A stretch of 64,000 nucleotides of DNA from Sporosarcina ureae (GCF_029267015.1 NZ_JARIEA010000059.1:1-64000), one strand, 5' to 3'. Positions 50,733 to 60,916 are shown, numbered from the stretch's first letter. A program made the numbers and translations. Notes: generated by a model not told the origin, from the letters alone.

Positions 50733-51779
50733 TTATATAAGTTGTTTCACTAATTCACGATTTCGTTCTTTAAAGAGTTCATTATGAGAAGAGACCATGC
50801 CGTTCTGGTTCGCTTCAGGATCAATATACTTCTTGGCGCAGTTCACGGCATTGGCTGCATCTTGGAATGCTCCCGCGATTAAGTGCAACTTGCCATCATG
50901 GCTTAGCACATCACCAGCCGCATACATTCCTTCTATGGACGTAGCGCTCGTGCAAGTACCTGCAATCTGGTCGTGCTCTGTTAGCTCCACACCTAGCTGC
51001 TGATCGCCAATCAATGAGGTATCGCGCTCATAGCCGTGATTGATGATCACTTCATCCACTGCTATCGTTACGACTGTCCCATCGTCATTATGTTGCAGTT
51101 CAACTTTCTCGATCGCACTATGATCTTCAGACGCAATGAACCGAGTGATATTCGTATTGAAGTGGCAGACAACACCACTCTCCAAAAGTTGTCGCACTTG
51201 CGCTTCATGGCCATTTAAATTGTCTTTCCGATAAGTTAAATATACTTCTTTAGCTATCGGTTGTAATTCATTTGCCCAATCGATCGCTGCGTTACCGCCA
51301 CCCGAAATGAGAACAGTTTTGTCTTTGAAACGTCCTAGAGACTTTACCGTATAGTTCAAATTCGATACTTCAAAGCGTTCCGCACCTTCCACTTCGATCT
51401 TCTGGGGATTTAATATACCTGTTCCTGTCGCTACTATTACTGTCTTACTGTAGTGAATCGTACCGGAAGAACCATGCAAAGCAAAGTAGTTTTCTTTTGT
51501 CTTTTCAATTTTAATAATTTTTTCATTGAGTACTACTTCAGGATCAAATGTTAATCCTTGGGCCACAAGACGCTCGATTACCTGTGCACCTGGCGCAGGA
51601 GTAATACCTCCGATGTCCCAAATCATTTTTTCTGGGTAGACATGGACTTTCCCACCGAGTTGCGGCTGGTATTCAATGATTTTCGTCTTCATTTCCCGCA
51701 ATCCACTGTAAAAAGTAGCATATAATCCTGCAGGTCCACCGCCGATTACCGTTACATCCAGTAGCTGATCTCGTTTCAT
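50733..51779 (-). CDS. Ferredoxin/flavodoxin-NADP+ reductase, YumC type
   Basis: A 348-aa thioredoxin-reductase-like FNR. The FAD motif is GGGPAGLYATFYSGLR at residue 13, the NADPH motif is ISGGGNAAIDWAN near 160, and the GDV region is MYAAGDVLSH near 285. It lacks the CxxC of thioredoxin reductase, which defines the YumC group. It supplies electrons to ferredoxin or flavodoxin, e.g. for iron release. Divergent from a siderophore ABC operon; the Fur box lies 72 nt upstream of its start. Confidence 0.92.
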   Translation of the reverse strand: MKRDQLLDVTVIGGGPAGLYATFYSGLREMKTKIIEYQPQLGGKVHVYPEKMIWDIGGITPAPGAQVIERLVAQGLTFDPEVVLNEKIIKIEKTKENYFALHGSSGTIHYSKTVIVATGTGILNPQKIEVEGAERFEVSNLNYTVKSLGRFKDKTVLISGGGNAAIDWANELQPIAKEVYLTYRKDNLNGHEAQVRQLLESGVVCHFNTNITRFIASEDHSAIEKVELQHNDDGTVVTIAVDEVIINHGYERDTSLIGDQQLGVELTEHDQIAGTCTSATSIEGMYAAGDVLSHDGKLHLIAGAFQDAANAVNCAKKYIDPEANQNGMVSSHNELFKERNRELVKQLI

Positions 51780-51850
51780 TCCATCTTCTCCCTTTAAAAA
51801 ATAATTGACAACGTTGGCATTTCATTTTATAGTTTTCATTATACTGATAC

Positions 51851-51865
51851 TGATAATCATTATCA
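51851..51865. promoter_or_regulatory. Fur box
   Basis: TGATAATCATTATCA is a perfect 7-1-7 inverted repeat identical to the Bacillus Fur core. It lies 35 nt before the ABC ATPase gene and 72 nt from the divergent FNR gene, so the operon should be iron-repressed. Confidence 0.92.
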
Positions 51866-51900
51866 ATGATTATTTAGTAGGAAAGGTAGGAGCCCATAAA

Positions 51901-52695
51901 ATGGTTCGCTTGTACACAGAAAATCTGCAAGTTTCATATGATGACCGCCTCATCGTCAAAGGGCTATCGGTAAGAATACCTGACCAGAAAGTAACTGCCA
52001 TTATTGGAGCAAATGGATGTGGCAAGTCCACTTTCTTAAAAGCCGTTACTCGCTTAATTCCACATCAAGCTGGAGAGGTCGTGCTGGATGGCGGAAGTAT
52101 CGTCAAACAAAAGACGAAACAACTTGCACAAAAGATGGCGATTCTTCCTCAAACACAAGAAGCCGCCAGCGGATTGACGGTTGGAGAATTGGTTTCCTAC
52201 GGTAGATTTCCTTATCAAAATGCCATGGGACGTCTAACTCCGCGCGATATGGATGTCATCAACTGGGCGCTTGAAGTTACCAATACGACAGATTTTAAAC
52301 ATCGTCAAGTCGACGCATTATCTGGAGGTCAACGTCAGCGCGTTTGGATTGCAATGGCTCTTGCCCAAGAGACAGACATTATATTCCTCGATGAGCCCAC
52401 TACCTATTTGGATATGGCACATCAGCTAGAAGTTCTTGAACTGTTACAAAAGCTTAATAGAGAACAGCAACGCACGATCGTCATGGTATTACATGACTTG
52501 AATCAGGCAGCACGCTTCGCCGATTTCATCATTGCGATGAAAGACGGAGAAATTATTCGTGCGGGCATGTGCGAAGATGTTATACGCCCCGATATCTTGC
52601 GGGAAGTATTTCGCATCGACGCGGAAATTGGAACGGATCCACGAACGGGTAAACCGTTATGCATCACATATGATCTACTAAAAGGAGACGAATAA
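51901..52695 (+). CDS. Iron-siderophore ABC transporter ATPase (FecE/FhuC-like)
   Basis: A 264-aa importer ATPase. Walker A is GANGCGKST near 37, the Q-loop is ILPQTQEA, the signature is LSGGQRQR, Walker B is IIFLDEPT and the H-loop is VLHDLNQAARFAD. ATG at 51901 follows GTAGGAG; a longer frame from 51805 would span the Fur box and is discarded. It heads a four-gene iron uptake operon, with the ATPase first rather than last. Confidence 0.94.
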   Translation: MVRLYTENLQVSYDDRLIVKGLSVRIPDQKVTAIIGANGCGKSTFLKAVTRLIPHQAGEVVLDGGSIVKQKTKQLAQKMAILPQTQEAASGLTVGELVSYGRFPYQNAMGRLTPRDMDVINWALEVTNTTDFKHRQVDALSGGQRQRVWIAMALAQETDIIFLDEPTTYLDMAHQLEVLELLQKLNREQQRTIVMVLHDLNQAARFADFIIAMKDGEIIRAGMCEDVIRPDILREVFRIDAEIGTDPRTGKPLCITYDLLKGDE

Positions 52696-52698
52696 CAG

Positions 52699-53631
52699 TT
52701 GAAGAAAATTTTATTACCTGTCCTTTTGCTCATCGTACTTGCGTTGGCAGCTTGTGGCAATAAACAGGAAGAACCTGCGAAAGAAGATACACCTGCAAAA
52801 GAAGAAGGAACAAGCAGCACAATTACGTATGAATCTGAGGAAGGTCCAGTAGAGGTACCGGCCGATCCACAACGCGTTGTCGTATTGTCTAGTTTTGCTG
52901 GTACTGTGCATGAATTGGGTGTTAACTTAGTAGGAGCAGAATCTTGGTCAAAAGATAATCCTGCTTTTGATTCATTCCTGAAAGATGTTGAAGAAGTTTC
53001 GGATGAGAATGTCGAAAAAGTCATCGAACTAGATCCTGATTTAATCATTGGACTATCTACTATCAAGAACATTGATAAATTCAAAGAAATCGCGCCTACT
53101 GTTACGTATACATATGGCAAAGTAGACTACTTAACACAACAGATTGAAATCGGTAAATTACTGAACAAAGAAAAAGAAGCGACAGAATGGGTAGATGCAT
53201 TTAAAGCACGTGCTAAGCAAGCTGGAGAAGATATTAAAGCGAAGATCGGAGAAGATACGACGGTTTCCGTTATCGAAGAGTTCGACAAACAAATTTACGT
53301 CTTCGGCGATAACTGGGGTAGAGGAACAGAAATTCTCTATCAGGAAATGAAGTTGGCTATGCCTGAAAAAGTAAAAGAGATGACTGAGAAAGACGGATAT
53401 TATGCGCTATCTGCAGAAGTTTTGCCTGAATTTGCTGGAGATTATATCATCTTGAGTAAAAGCGACACAGGTGATAATTCATTCTTGGAAACAGAAACAT
53501 ACAAGAGTATTCCCGCTGTCAAAAACGATCAAGTCTATCAGGTAAACACAGCAGAATTCTCATTCAACGACGCCTATACACTTGATAATCAGCTCGATTT
53601 CTTTATCGAAAGCTTTTTAGGAACTAAGTAA
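52699..53631 (+). CDS. Iron-siderophore binding lipoprotein
   Basis: A 310-aa type III binding protein (FecB/FhuD-like). The lipobox is LALAAC, followed by a Glu/Lys/Pro linker. Two lobes are joined by a long helix: VPADPQRVVVLSSFAGTVHELGV, ELDPDLIIGLSTIKNIDKF, FDKQIYVFGDNWGRGTEILY. It captures a ferric siderophore, probably catecholate or citrate type, but the ligand is unknown. TTG start with AAAAGGAG; it follows the ATPase by 3 nt. A terminator follows, which should raise its level over the permeases. Confidence 0.92.
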   Translation: MKKILLPVLLLIVLALAACGNKQEEPAKEDTPAKEEGTSSTITYESEEGPVEVPADPQRVVVLSSFAGTVHELGVNLVGAESWSKDNPAFDSFLKDVEEVSDENVEKVIELDPDLIIGLSTIKNIDKFKEIAPTVTYTYGKVDYLTQQIEIGKLLNKEKEATEWVDAFKARAKQAGEDIKAKIGEDTTVSVIEEFDKQIYVFGDNWGRGTEILYQEMKLAMPEKVKEMTEKDGYYALSAEVLPEFAGDYIILSKSDTGDNSFLETETYKSIPAVKNDQVYQVNTAEFSFNDAYTLDNQLDFFIESFLGTK

Positions 53632-53642
53632 TTAAACAAGAT

Positions 53643-53674
53643 GGGGCTCTTCTTCATTGAAGAACCCCTTTTTT
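53643..53674 (+). terminator. Intra-operon terminator/attenuator after the binding protein gene
   Basis: GGGG-TCTTCTTC pairs with GAAGA-CCCC, followed by TTTTTT. It lies between the binding protein and permease genes of the same operon. Confidence 0.75.
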
Positions 53675-53702
53675 CATGACAAGAAAGGAGCGGATAAAAA
53701 GG

Positions 53703-54710
53703 ATGGAAAAACCGGTTAGAAAAGCTATTCCGTTTAGTCTCAAACTTTTTGCCAGTGCAATACTATTACTAATCAGTTTCTTATTTGCCATGAAGCTTGG
53801 TGCCGCTCACACTTCATGGCAAGACGTCTTGCTTTCATTCACGACAAGTCAAGAGAGTAACATTTTGATACTGAAAGAAATTCGTTTCCCACGTGAAGTT
53901 GGTGCCGTGTTTGTAGGTGCTGCTTTGGCCGTTTCTGGAGCTATCATGCAAGGCATGACACGAAACCCATTGGCCGATCCTGGATTGCTCGGGCTGACGG
54001 CTGGAGCGAATGCAGCACTTGCGATTGCACTTGCATTCATTCCAACGATTAATTACTTCGGCATCATGACGGCTTGCTTCATAGGGGCTGCTGTCGGTGC
54101 GCTGATCGTTTTCGGCATTGCATCCGCAAAGCGTGGGGGCTTTGCACCCATTCGCCTCGTATTAGCTGGAGCAGCGGTTTCTACATTTCTATTTGCCATT
54201 GCACAAGGTGTTGGCTTGTATTTTAAGATTTCAAAGGGCGTGGCAATGTGGACGGCTGGTGGATTGATCGGCACATCATGGGGGCAACTTCAGACGATTG
54301 CACCTGTTATTATGATTGGAATTCTCGTTGCACTCCTATTATCACGTCAATTGACATTGTTAAGCCTAAATGAAGAAGTAGCGATTGGGCTTGGACAAAA
54401 CACGTTCAAAATAAAAGTCATGTTGTTTATCATTATTATTTTATTGGCTGGGGCTGCTGTGGCGTTGGCCGGCAACTTGGCGTTTGTCGGTTTGATGATT
54501 CCTCATATCGTGCGGGCTATTGTAGGAACAGATTATCGATTCATCCTCCCTGTTTCAGCAATTATCGGTGCTGCATTCATGTTGCTTGCCGATACGGTCG
54601 GACGCATGTTGCAAGCGCCGTTTGAAACGCCTGTCGCCGCGTTGATCGCAGTGATCGGATTACCGTTCTTCCTATTGATCGTACGCAAGGGAGGTCGTGC
54701 TTTCTCATGA
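53703..54710 (+). CDS. FecCD-type siderophore permease, subunit 1
   Basis: A 335-aa protein with about nine to ten helices of the BtuC/FecCD family: RFPREVGAVFVGAALAVSGAIMQGMTRNPLADPGLLGLTAG-type segment near residue 60 and the coupling region FVGLMIPHIVRAIVG near 260. ATG at 53703 is favoured (AAAGGAG upstream) over 53676, which has no signal. It overlaps the second permease by 4 nt; the two form a heterodimer. Confidence 0.94.
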   Translation: MEKPVRKAIPFSLKLFASAILLLISFLFAMKLGAAHTSWQDVLLSFTTSQESNILILKEIRFPREVGAVFVGAALAVSGAIMQGMTRNPLADPGLLGLTAGANAALAIALAFIPTINYFGIMTACFIGAAVGALIVFGIASAKRGGFAPIRLVLAGAAVSTFLFAIAQGVGLYFKISKGVAMWTAGGLIGTSWGQLQTIAPVIMIGILVALLLSRQLTLLSLNEEVAIGLGQNTFKIKVMLFIIIILLAGAAVALAGNLAFVGLMIPHIVRAIVGTDYRFILPVSAIIGAAFMLLADTVGRMLQAPFETPVAALIAVIGLPFFLLIVRKGGRAFS

Positions 54711-55714
54711 TTCTTCCATATGTCAAAAGAAAGCAGCGAATTCTAGTTGTCGTGTTCATTGCGTTAATTATCTCTTTAAGTATTCTTGCTATTGGTTTAG
54801 GCTATGCATCTATTGAGTGGAGTCGGTTACTTCCTACCCTTTTCGGCCAAGGCACGTTTAAAGAGGAGTTTGTGCTGTTTTCTATTCGCCTACCAAGGAT
54901 AATCATCACATTACTCGCTGGTGCGGCTCTCGCTTTGTCAGGTGCTATTTTACAAGGCATTACACGGAATGACCTCGCGGATCCCGGTATTATCGGCATT
55001 AACTCCGGAGCTGGGGTCGCGATTGCGATCTTCTTCCTGTTTGTTCCGATCGAAGCCGGTGCATTTGCTTATTTGCTACCGTTAGTAGGATTTGCTGGAG
55101 CAATTATCACGTCTATTCTAATTTACCTTTTCGCGTATAGCCGAAAAACCGGTTTACAGCCTATGCGACTGGTGTTGGTTGGTATTGGATTCTCGATGGC
55201 ACTCTCAGGCGTGATGGTCGTACTAACTTCTTCTGCAGATCAGGAAAAGGTAGATTTCATATCAAGATGGATAGCAGGAAACATTTGGGGAACTGATTGG
55301 CCTTATATATGGGCGCTTGCTCCTTGGTTACTACTCTTGATTCCTTTCGCTTTGTTTAAAGCACATCGACTCGATATGTTGGGATTGAATGAAGCGGTCG
55401 CTACAGGAATTGGCGTATCCATCGAACGCGAGCGTATTGTGTTATTACTCACTGCAGTAGCTCTTGCGGCCTCTGCGGTATCCGTAACAGGCGGCATAGC
55501 GTTCATCGGACTGATGGCACCCCATATTGCCAAATCACTGGTCGGACCGCGCCATCGCATAAATTTACCTATCGCAATTCTACTTGGTAGTTTTCTGCTA
55601 TTGCTTGCTGATACGATCGGACGAAACATTCTGGATCCTAGCGGTATTCCCGCGGGTATCATCGTATCATTGATCGGCGCACCGTATTTTTGCTATTTAT
55701 TGCTGAAGAAATGA
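54707..55714 (+). CDS. FecCD-type siderophore permease, subunit 2
   Basis: A 335-aa partner of the preceding permease, about ten helices. RLPRIIITLLAGAALALSG, ILQGITRNDLADPGIIGI and FIGLMAPHIAKSLVGPRHR are the conserved blocks. The ATG overlaps the first permease stop. Last gene of the iron operon, with a terminator directly after it. Confidence 0.94.
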   Translation: MILPYVKRKQRILVVVFIALIISLSILAIGLGYASIEWSRLLPTLFGQGTFKEEFVLFSIRLPRIIITLLAGAALALSGAILQGITRNDLADPGIIGINSGAGVAIAIFFLFVPIEAGAFAYLLPLVGFAGAIITSILIYLFAYSRKTGLQPMRLVLVGIGFSMALSGVMVVLTSSADQEKVDFISRWIAGNIWGTDWPYIWALAPWLLLLIPFALFKAHRLDMLGLNEAVATGIGVSIERERIVLLLTAVALAASAVSVTGGIAFIGLMAPHIAKSLVGPRHRINLPIAILLGSFLLLLADTIGRNILDPSGIPAGIIVSLIGAPYFCYLLLKK

Positions 55715-55753
55715 AAAACGCCAGTATTCCCTTTATGGGAGTTCTGGCGTTTT
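55715..55753. terminator. Bidirectional terminator after the iron uptake operon
   Basis: AAAACGCCAG and CTGGCGTTTT are perfect arms with an inner TCCC/GGGA pairing, in a convergent gap. Confidence 0.88.
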
Positions 55754-55755
55754 CA

Positions 55756-56688
55756 TTATATCCCTCGATCCTTTTTAACATAACGAATCAGTTCTTTTTC
55801 TCGTTCTGTATTCTTCTCTTCCGTAAATTCGGCACTCCACTCATAATATCCCTTGCCCGTTTTACTTCCAAGATCACCTGCATCCAATAATTCTTGCATA
55901 CTAGACGCAGATTGTTTTGTGTTCGACAAATCCTTGTATAAATAATTCGATATATCCGTGTACACATCTAAGCCACCCATATCTGCAGATAGAAATGGTC
56001 CGGTGATAGGTAATCTTCTACCGATACTGTAAAGCACCGCTGCATCGATATCTTCTTTTGTCGCGATGCCTTCTTCTAAAATATGCTGTGCTTCACGTAA
56101 CAAAGCGAACTGCAAACGATTCCCTACGAAACCGGGTGCTTCCTTTTTGACCTCAATGGGCTTTTTATTCATCTCGGTCATTAACATCATAGAACGTTCG
56201 ACTGTCTCATCATTTGTTTTCGACCCGCGAACTACTTCAACTAATGGGATTAAATGTGCGGGGTGCCAAAAATGCGTGATCACCGTACGTTCAGGATGTT
56301 TGGTTTTAGAAGCGATATCAGTGGGACTGATTGCTGATGTATTACTTGCCAAAATAACTGTCAGATCGCAAAGCTCGTCCAATTGTTTAAAAATCTGCTG
56401 CTTCAACTCCAAACGTTCAGGTACTGCTTCGATAATGAACGTCGCATCTTTTATCGCTTCTTCCATTGTTGTGACTATAGTTACTCTGTCTCTTACTAAC
56501 TGCACTTCTTCAATTGCCAATAAGTCATTATCTGTTAGCACTTGCAACTTGCTATCGATACTTGCAAGAGCATGCTCTAGTTCTTTAACAGCTATACCGT
56601 ACATTGTCACATCGTATCCAGCCCATGCAGCACTTAGAGCAATGGAATGACCCATCGTTCCGGAGCCTATAATCGCTATTCTTTCCAT
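55756..56688 (-). CDS. 3-hydroxyacyl-CoA dehydrogenase
   Basis: A 310-aa NAD-dependent enzyme oxidising 3-hydroxyacyl-CoA (3-hydroxybutyryl-CoA type). The Rossmann motif is GSGTMG at the start, the catalytic His is in VITHFWHPAHLIPLVEVV near 140, the Asn is in PGFVGNRLQFALLREA near 190, and the C-terminal domain has GKGYYEW. It follows scoAB on the same strand after a hairpin, so a four-carbon acid route is a reasonable guess. Confidence 0.93.
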   Translation of the reverse strand: MERIAIIGSGTMGHSIALSAAWAGYDVTMYGIAVKELEHALASIDSKLQVLTDNDLLAIEEVQLVRDRVTIVTTMEEAIKDATFIIEAVPERLELKQQIFKQLDELCDLTVILASNTSAISPTDIASKTKHPERTVITHFWHPAHLIPLVEVVRGSKTNDETVERSMMLMTEMNKKPIEVKKEAPGFVGNRLQFALLREAQHILEEGIATKEDIDAAVLYSIGRRLPITGPFLSADMGGLDVYTDISNYLYKDLSNTKQSASSMQELLDAGDLGSKTGKGYYEWSAEFTEEKNTEREKELIRYVKKDRGI

Positions 56689-56720
56689 AGTCTACCCCCT
56701 ACTCATTACTTGAATGCAAA

Positions 56721-56750
56721 GGACGATACCTGCACTAAAGGGTATCGTCC
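56721..56750 (-). terminator. Hairpin between scoB and the dehydrogenase
   Basis: GGACGATACC and GGTATCGTCC are perfect 10-nt arms around TGCACTAAAG. The T tract on the minus strand is weak, so it may attenuate rather than stop transcription. Confidence 0.55.
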
Positions 56751-56757
56751 ACTTATA

Positions 56758-57414
56758 TTATCTAGTCTTAAAATCAGATGAAATCGTAAAGGATGCTTCT
56801 GTCTTTTCTTTGACCTCGTCTATAGTAACACCAGCAAACGTTTCAACCAGTACCATACCATCATCCGTGAAATCAAATACAGCCAAGTCAGTGATAAGTC
56901 GATCTACAACGCCTAGACCTGTTAACGGTAACGAACACGTAGACTTAACCTTTGATTCACCGTGTTTATTGACATGATCCATGATGACTACCACGCGTTT
57001 AGCGCCAACAACTAAATCCATCGCGCCGCCCATTCCTTTCACAACTTTCCCCGGAATCATCCAGTTGGCCAAGTCTCCTTGTTCAGAAACTTCCATACCA
57101 CCTAGAATCGCCAAGTCGATATGTCCGCCCCGGATCATCGCGAACGATTCCGCACTATCAAAGAAGGATGAACCGGGAACTGTCGTAATAGTTTCTTTTC
57201 CCGCATTGATTAAATCCGCATCTTCTTGCCCTTCTACCGGATAAGGTCCGATACCAAGCAACCCATTCTCAGACTGTAATAATACCGTCATGCCATCAGG
57301 TATTTCATTTGCTACTAGTGTGGGCATACCGATTCCAAGGTTCACGTTCATACCATCTTGAATTTCCTCTACCGCACGTTTTACGATCGTATTTCGTGTT
57401 TCCGTCATGTTCAT
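56758..57414 (-). CDS. scoB: 3-oxoacid CoA-transferase subunit B
   Basis: A 218-aa beta subunit. The catalytic Glu is in [15 protein letters not shown] near residue 48; [18 protein letters not shown] and [24 protein letters not shown] are family blocks. With ScoA it moves CoA from succinyl-CoA (or acetyl-CoA) to acetoacetate. It follows scoA by 9 nt. Confidence 0.94.
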   Translation of the reverse strand: MNMTETRNTIVKRAVEEIQDGMNVNLGIGMPTLVANEIPDGMTVLLQSENGLLGIGPYPVEGQEDADLINAGKETITTVPGSSFFDSAESFAMIRGGHIDLAILGGMEVSEQGDLANWMIPGKVVKGMGGAMDLVVGAKRVVVIMDHVNKHGESKVKSTCSLPLTGLGVVDRLITDLAVFDFTDDGMVLVETFAGVTIDEVKEKTEASFTISSDFKTR

Positions 57415-57423
57415 CTCTCCTTT

Positions 57424-58119
57424 TTACGCTTTTCTCACTGTTAGGCGTTCAATGCGCTTTTCATAATCTGTCCCAAGAAGTACACGCTGAACATAAATAC
57501 CCGGCGTATCAATTTCTTCCGGAGTAAGTTCGCCAGCTTCAACGATTTCCTCTACTTCTGCAATCGTAATTTTACCAGCAGTTGCAGCCAGTGGATTGAA
57601 GTTCATAGCCGTCTTGCGGTACACCAGATTTCCAAGTGTGTCAGCCTTCCACGCCTTAACAAGCGCAAAATCTCCAACGATACCTTGTTCAAGCAGATAG
57701 GTCTTACCGTTAAATTCTTTTGTTTCCTTGCCTTCCGCAATCGGTGTACCTACTCCCGTTGCCGTATAGAATCCTGGAATCCCCGCACCGCCTGCTCTGA
57801 TTCTTTCTGCAAGCGTACCTTGAGGACTTAGTTCTACTTCTAGCTCTCCATTTAGGAACTGTTTTTCAAACATCTTATTTTCTCCAACATAGGAAGCAAT
57901 CATCTTTTTAATCTGTTTATTTACTAGCAACTTACCAAGACCTGCATCATCTACTCCACAGTTATTACTAGCTACCGTTAAATTCTTTACACCACTATCA
58001 CATAATGCTTCGATCGACTTTTCGGGAATACCACATAAGCCGAAGCCTCCCACAATCAGCGTAGCACCATCTTGAATATCTGAAATCGCTTCCATAAATG
58101 AATTCATCACTTTACTCAT
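57424..58119 (-). CDS. scoA: 3-oxoacid CoA-transferase subunit A
   Basis: A 231-aa alpha subunit: [22 protein letters not shown] at the start, [39 protein letters not shown] and [25 protein letters not shown]. First gene of scoAB. A divergent LysR gene with a palindrome in the gap probably controls it. Confidence 0.94.
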   Translation of the reverse strand: MSKVMNSFMEAISDIQDGATLIVGGFGLCGIPEKSIEALCDSGVKNLTVASNNCGVDDAGLGKLLVNKQIKKMIASYVGENKMFEKQFLNGELEVELSPQGTLAERIRAGGAGIPGFYTATGVGTPIAEGKETKEFNGKTYLLEQGIVGDFALVKAWKADTLGNLVYRKTAMNFNPLAATAGKITIAEVEEIVEAGELTPEEIDTPGIYVQRVLLGTDYEKRIERLTVRKA

Positions 58120-58197
58120 ACTATAACCTCCTTCAGACTCTTAGTAATAGTGTACAGAGTTCTGACTTATATGTAAAATGAATATATTGAATGAATT

Positions 58198-58216
58198 TTA
58201 TTCCCGATTGGAATAA
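58198..58216. promoter_or_regulatory. Palindrome in the scoA-lysR gap, candidate LysR operator
   Basis: TTATTCC and GGAATAA are perfect arms around CGATT, immediately upstream of the LysR ribosome binding site and about 80 nt from scoA. The T-(N11)-A core fits LysR-type sites. Confidence 0.6.
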
Positions 58217-58233
58217 AGAAAGGTCGGATGATC

Positions 58234-59100
58234 ATGGAACTTAAAGACTTTCATGCTTTTATAGAAGTGGCTAACCACCTAAGTTTTACAAAAGCAGCTG
58301 AACACTCATATATATCCCAGCCTTCTTTAAGTAAATCGGTGAAAAAGATTGAAGAAAAATTGAATGTCGTACTGTTTAACCGCTCTACTCGTGGTCTTCG
58401 ACTGACAGATGCGGGGAATATTGTATATGAACAAGGCCAGCAAATCGTTCAATTGATCAGCGAACTTCCTATCATGCTAGAAGGCCTGGCAGAAGGTGTT
58501 TCAGGGGATATCAAGATTGGTATGCCACCTTTGATTGGCACATTATTTTTCCCGCAAATTGCAAAAAACCTTTCAGAGAATTATCCTCATATTAAAATCG
58601 AGCTACATGAGCATGGGGCTCGTATTGTCGAAGAACTTGTTGAAAAAGGACAAATTGACGTGGGTATCGTCGTGCTGCCTACAAATACGGATCTCTTCAA
58701 TGTACAGCCTTTTATATCTGATAAGTTTTTTCTTTTTGTACATAAAGACCATCCGTTTGCACAGCTTGATTCTATCGCACTATCCGATTTACAAGATGAA
58801 TCTCTTATACTATTCTCCAAAAGCTTTGCATTGCACCGCAATATCATCAGTGCATGCAAAGATGCAGGTTTCAATCCGACCGTGTCTTACGAAAGTTCGC
58901 AATGGGATTTAATTATTGAATTAGTTGCAGCAAAACTTGGTATTACACTTCTTCCTCAATCGATCTCAACAAAAGTCACGAATGAAAACATCGTCATGAT
59001 CCCTCTCCAGAAGCCTGATTTATTGTGGAAGCTTGGCATTGTTACAAAAAAGAATAGCTATCATTCATTCGCATTAAAGAAGTTTATGCAGATGTTTTGA
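58234..59100 (+). CDS. LysR-family regulator
   Basis: A 288-aa LTTR. Helix-turn-helix at about 1-60 (FIEVANHLSFTKAAEHSYISQPSLSKSVKKIEEKL), substrate domain from about 90 (GDIKIGMPPLIGTLFFPQIA). Similar to CitR/CynR-type regulators. ATG at 58234 has AAAGG 10 nt upstream. Divergent from scoAB, which it probably regulates. A terminator follows. Confidence 0.92.
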   Translation: MELKDFHAFIEVANHLSFTKAAEHSYISQPSLSKSVKKIEEKLNVVLFNRSTRGLRLTDAGNIVYEQGQQIVQLISELPIMLEGLAEGVSGDIKIGMPPLIGTLFFPQIAKNLSENYPHIKIELHEHGARIVEELVEKGQIDVGIVVLPTNTDLFNVQPFISDKFFLFVHKDHPFAQLDSIALSDLQDESLILFSKSFALHRNIISACKDAGFNPTVSYESSQWDLIIELVAAKLGITLLPQSISTKVTNENIVMIPLQKPDLLWKLGIVTKKNSYHSFALKKFMQMF

Positions 59101-59150
59101 TCTGCTAAACGTATCTCTCTCTTATCTGATGATTCGTGAATGAACGCGAA

Positions 59151-59184
59151 AAACTCCAAACCAAATAACCGGCTGGAGTTTTTG
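59151..59184 (+). terminator. Terminator after the lysR gene
   Basis: AAACTCCA and TGGAGTTT pair around a 15-nt loop, then TTTG on the plus strand. Confidence 0.65.
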
Positions 59185-59209
59185 TTTCACGTGGAACAAA
59201 TTGGTCTGC

Positions 59210-60766
59210 TCAGAACATCTTCGTAGTCCAAGTTTCCCCGTTCCATATAGTAGATACGATACCTTCATAAAATTCCGGCTCATGTGAAATCAGCAAGATA
59301 CTTCCTTTGTATTCTTTCAATGCACGTTTTAGTTCTTCTTTTGCATCGTAATCCAAGTGATTGGTCGGCTCATCCAAAACTAATAAATTCGTTTCACTAT
59401 TTACTAGTTTGCAAAGACGCACCTTCGCACGTTCTCCCCCACTCAATACTTTCACTTTACTTTCAATATGCTTTGTCGTTAATCCAACACGCGCTAAAGC
59501 CGAACGCACTTCATATTGAGCAAGATGTGGAAACTCACTCCAAATCTCTTCTAGACAGGTGTTATCCGTATCGGCTTTCATTTCTTGTTCAAAGTATCCG
59601 ATCGAGAGATGCTCGCCTTGCTCTACTTTACCTGATAGAGCTTTTATTTCCCCGAGAATACTTTTTAGCAATGTGGTTTTACCAATACCATTAGCCCCTG
59701 CCAAAGCAATCTTCTGTCCACGTTCCATGATAAGATTCAACGGTTTGGATAAAGGTTCATCATATCCAATGACCAAATCTTTCGTTTCAAATAAGTACTT
59801 TCCGGGGGTTCTTGCCGTTTTAAAATCAAAATGAGGTTTCGGCTTCTCTGAATCTAACTCAATAATATCCATCTTATCTAGCTTCTTCTGTCTTGATGTT
59901 GCCATCCGGCTAGTTGCAGCATTGGCTTTATTGCGTGCAACGAAATCTTTCAGATGAGAGATTTCCTTCTGTTGCTTTTTATAAGCCGCTTCGACTTGTT
60001 GCTGTCTCATTTCATGCACACGCAAAAACTCGTCGTAATCTCCTGGATAACGAGTGACTTGTTGATTTTCCATATGATAGATCAAGTTGATGACACTATT
60101 CAGGAACGGAATATCATGAGAGATCAAAATGAATGCGCCAGGATACTCTTGTAAGTACGTACGCAACCACTCAATATGCTCCACGTCCAAATAGTTCGTT
60201 GGCTCATCGAGCAATAGGATATCAGGTTTTTCAAGTAACAGTTTAGCCAGTAATACTTTCGTACGCTGACCCCCGCTCAAAGCGTTCACGTCAGTATCCA
60301 ATCCAAACTCGTTCAATCCAAGTCCATTTGCCACTTCTTCTACCTTGGCGTCAATCATATAAAAACCACTTTGCTCCAATGAATCTTGAATTTGTCCAGT
60401 CTCTTCAAGCAAACCTTCCAGTTCATCTGGCTCTACTTCACCCATCTTCGCAAAAAGATCGTTCATTTCCGTCTCCATATCATATAAGTACTGAAACGCT
60501 GTGCGTAGTACATCACGTATGGACATCCCTTGCTTCAAAACGGCATGCTGATCTAAATAACCGATACGCACACGCTTGGACCATGTGACCGTTCCTGCAT
60601 CAGGTTCCAGCTTATGCGTAATAATATTCATGAATGTAGATTTTCCTTCTCCATTTGCACCAACTAATCCTATATGTTCACCCGATAATAAACGAAATGA
60701 AACATCGTCAAAAATGGCACGATCACCAAAACCGTGACTAATATTTTTTACTGTTAATAAACTCAT
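59210..60766 (-). CDS. ABC-F family ATPase (ribosome-associated, YkpA/YbiT-like)
   Basis: A 518-aa protein with two ABC domains and no membrane part. Walker A motifs are GANGEGKST (about 36) and GANGIGKTT (about 355); signatures are LSGGQRTK and LSGGERAK; Walker B are ILLLDEPTNYLD and LLVLDEPTNHLD. The inter-domain linker (about 240-300) is basic and coiled (HLKDFVARNKANAATSRM). ABC-F proteins act on the ribosomal E site; the YkpA type is usually not a resistance factor. ATG at 60766 follows AGGTG. Monocistronic. Confidence 0.93.
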   Translation of the reverse strand: MSLLTVKNISHGFGDRAIFDDVSFRLLSGEHIGLVGANGEGKSTFMNIITHKLEPDAGTVTWSKRVRIGYLDQHAVLKQGMSIRDVLRTAFQYLYDMETEMNDLFAKMGEVEPDELEGLLEETGQIQDSLEQSGFYMIDAKVEEVANGLGLNEFGLDTDVNALSGGQRTKVLLAKLLLEKPDILLLDEPTNYLDVEHIEWLRTYLQEYPGAFILISHDIPFLNSVINLIYHMENQQVTRYPGDYDEFLRVHEMRQQQVEAAYKKQQKEISHLKDFVARNKANAATSRMATSRQKKLDKMDIIELDSEKPKPHFDFKTARTPGKYLFETKDLVIGYDEPLSKPLNLIMERGQKIALAGANGIGKTTLLKSILGEIKALSGKVEQGEHLSIGYFEQEMKADTDNTCLEEIWSEFPHLAQYEVRSALARVGLTTKHIESKVKVLSGGERAKVRLCKLVNSETNLLVLDEPTNHLDYDAKEELKRALKEYKGSILLISHEPEFYEGIVSTIWNGETWTTKMF

Positions 60767-60916
60767 ACTGTACACCTATTCCTTTTCAATTGTTTCAATA
60801 AAATCTGTATACGCTATTTTACCATTCTCAACGTGCAATTGCTTAAGAAATGAAAAAACAGTATATAAACGCAGCGAAACGATGCCTTACCACATCCCCC
60901 AACGTACAATCTAAAC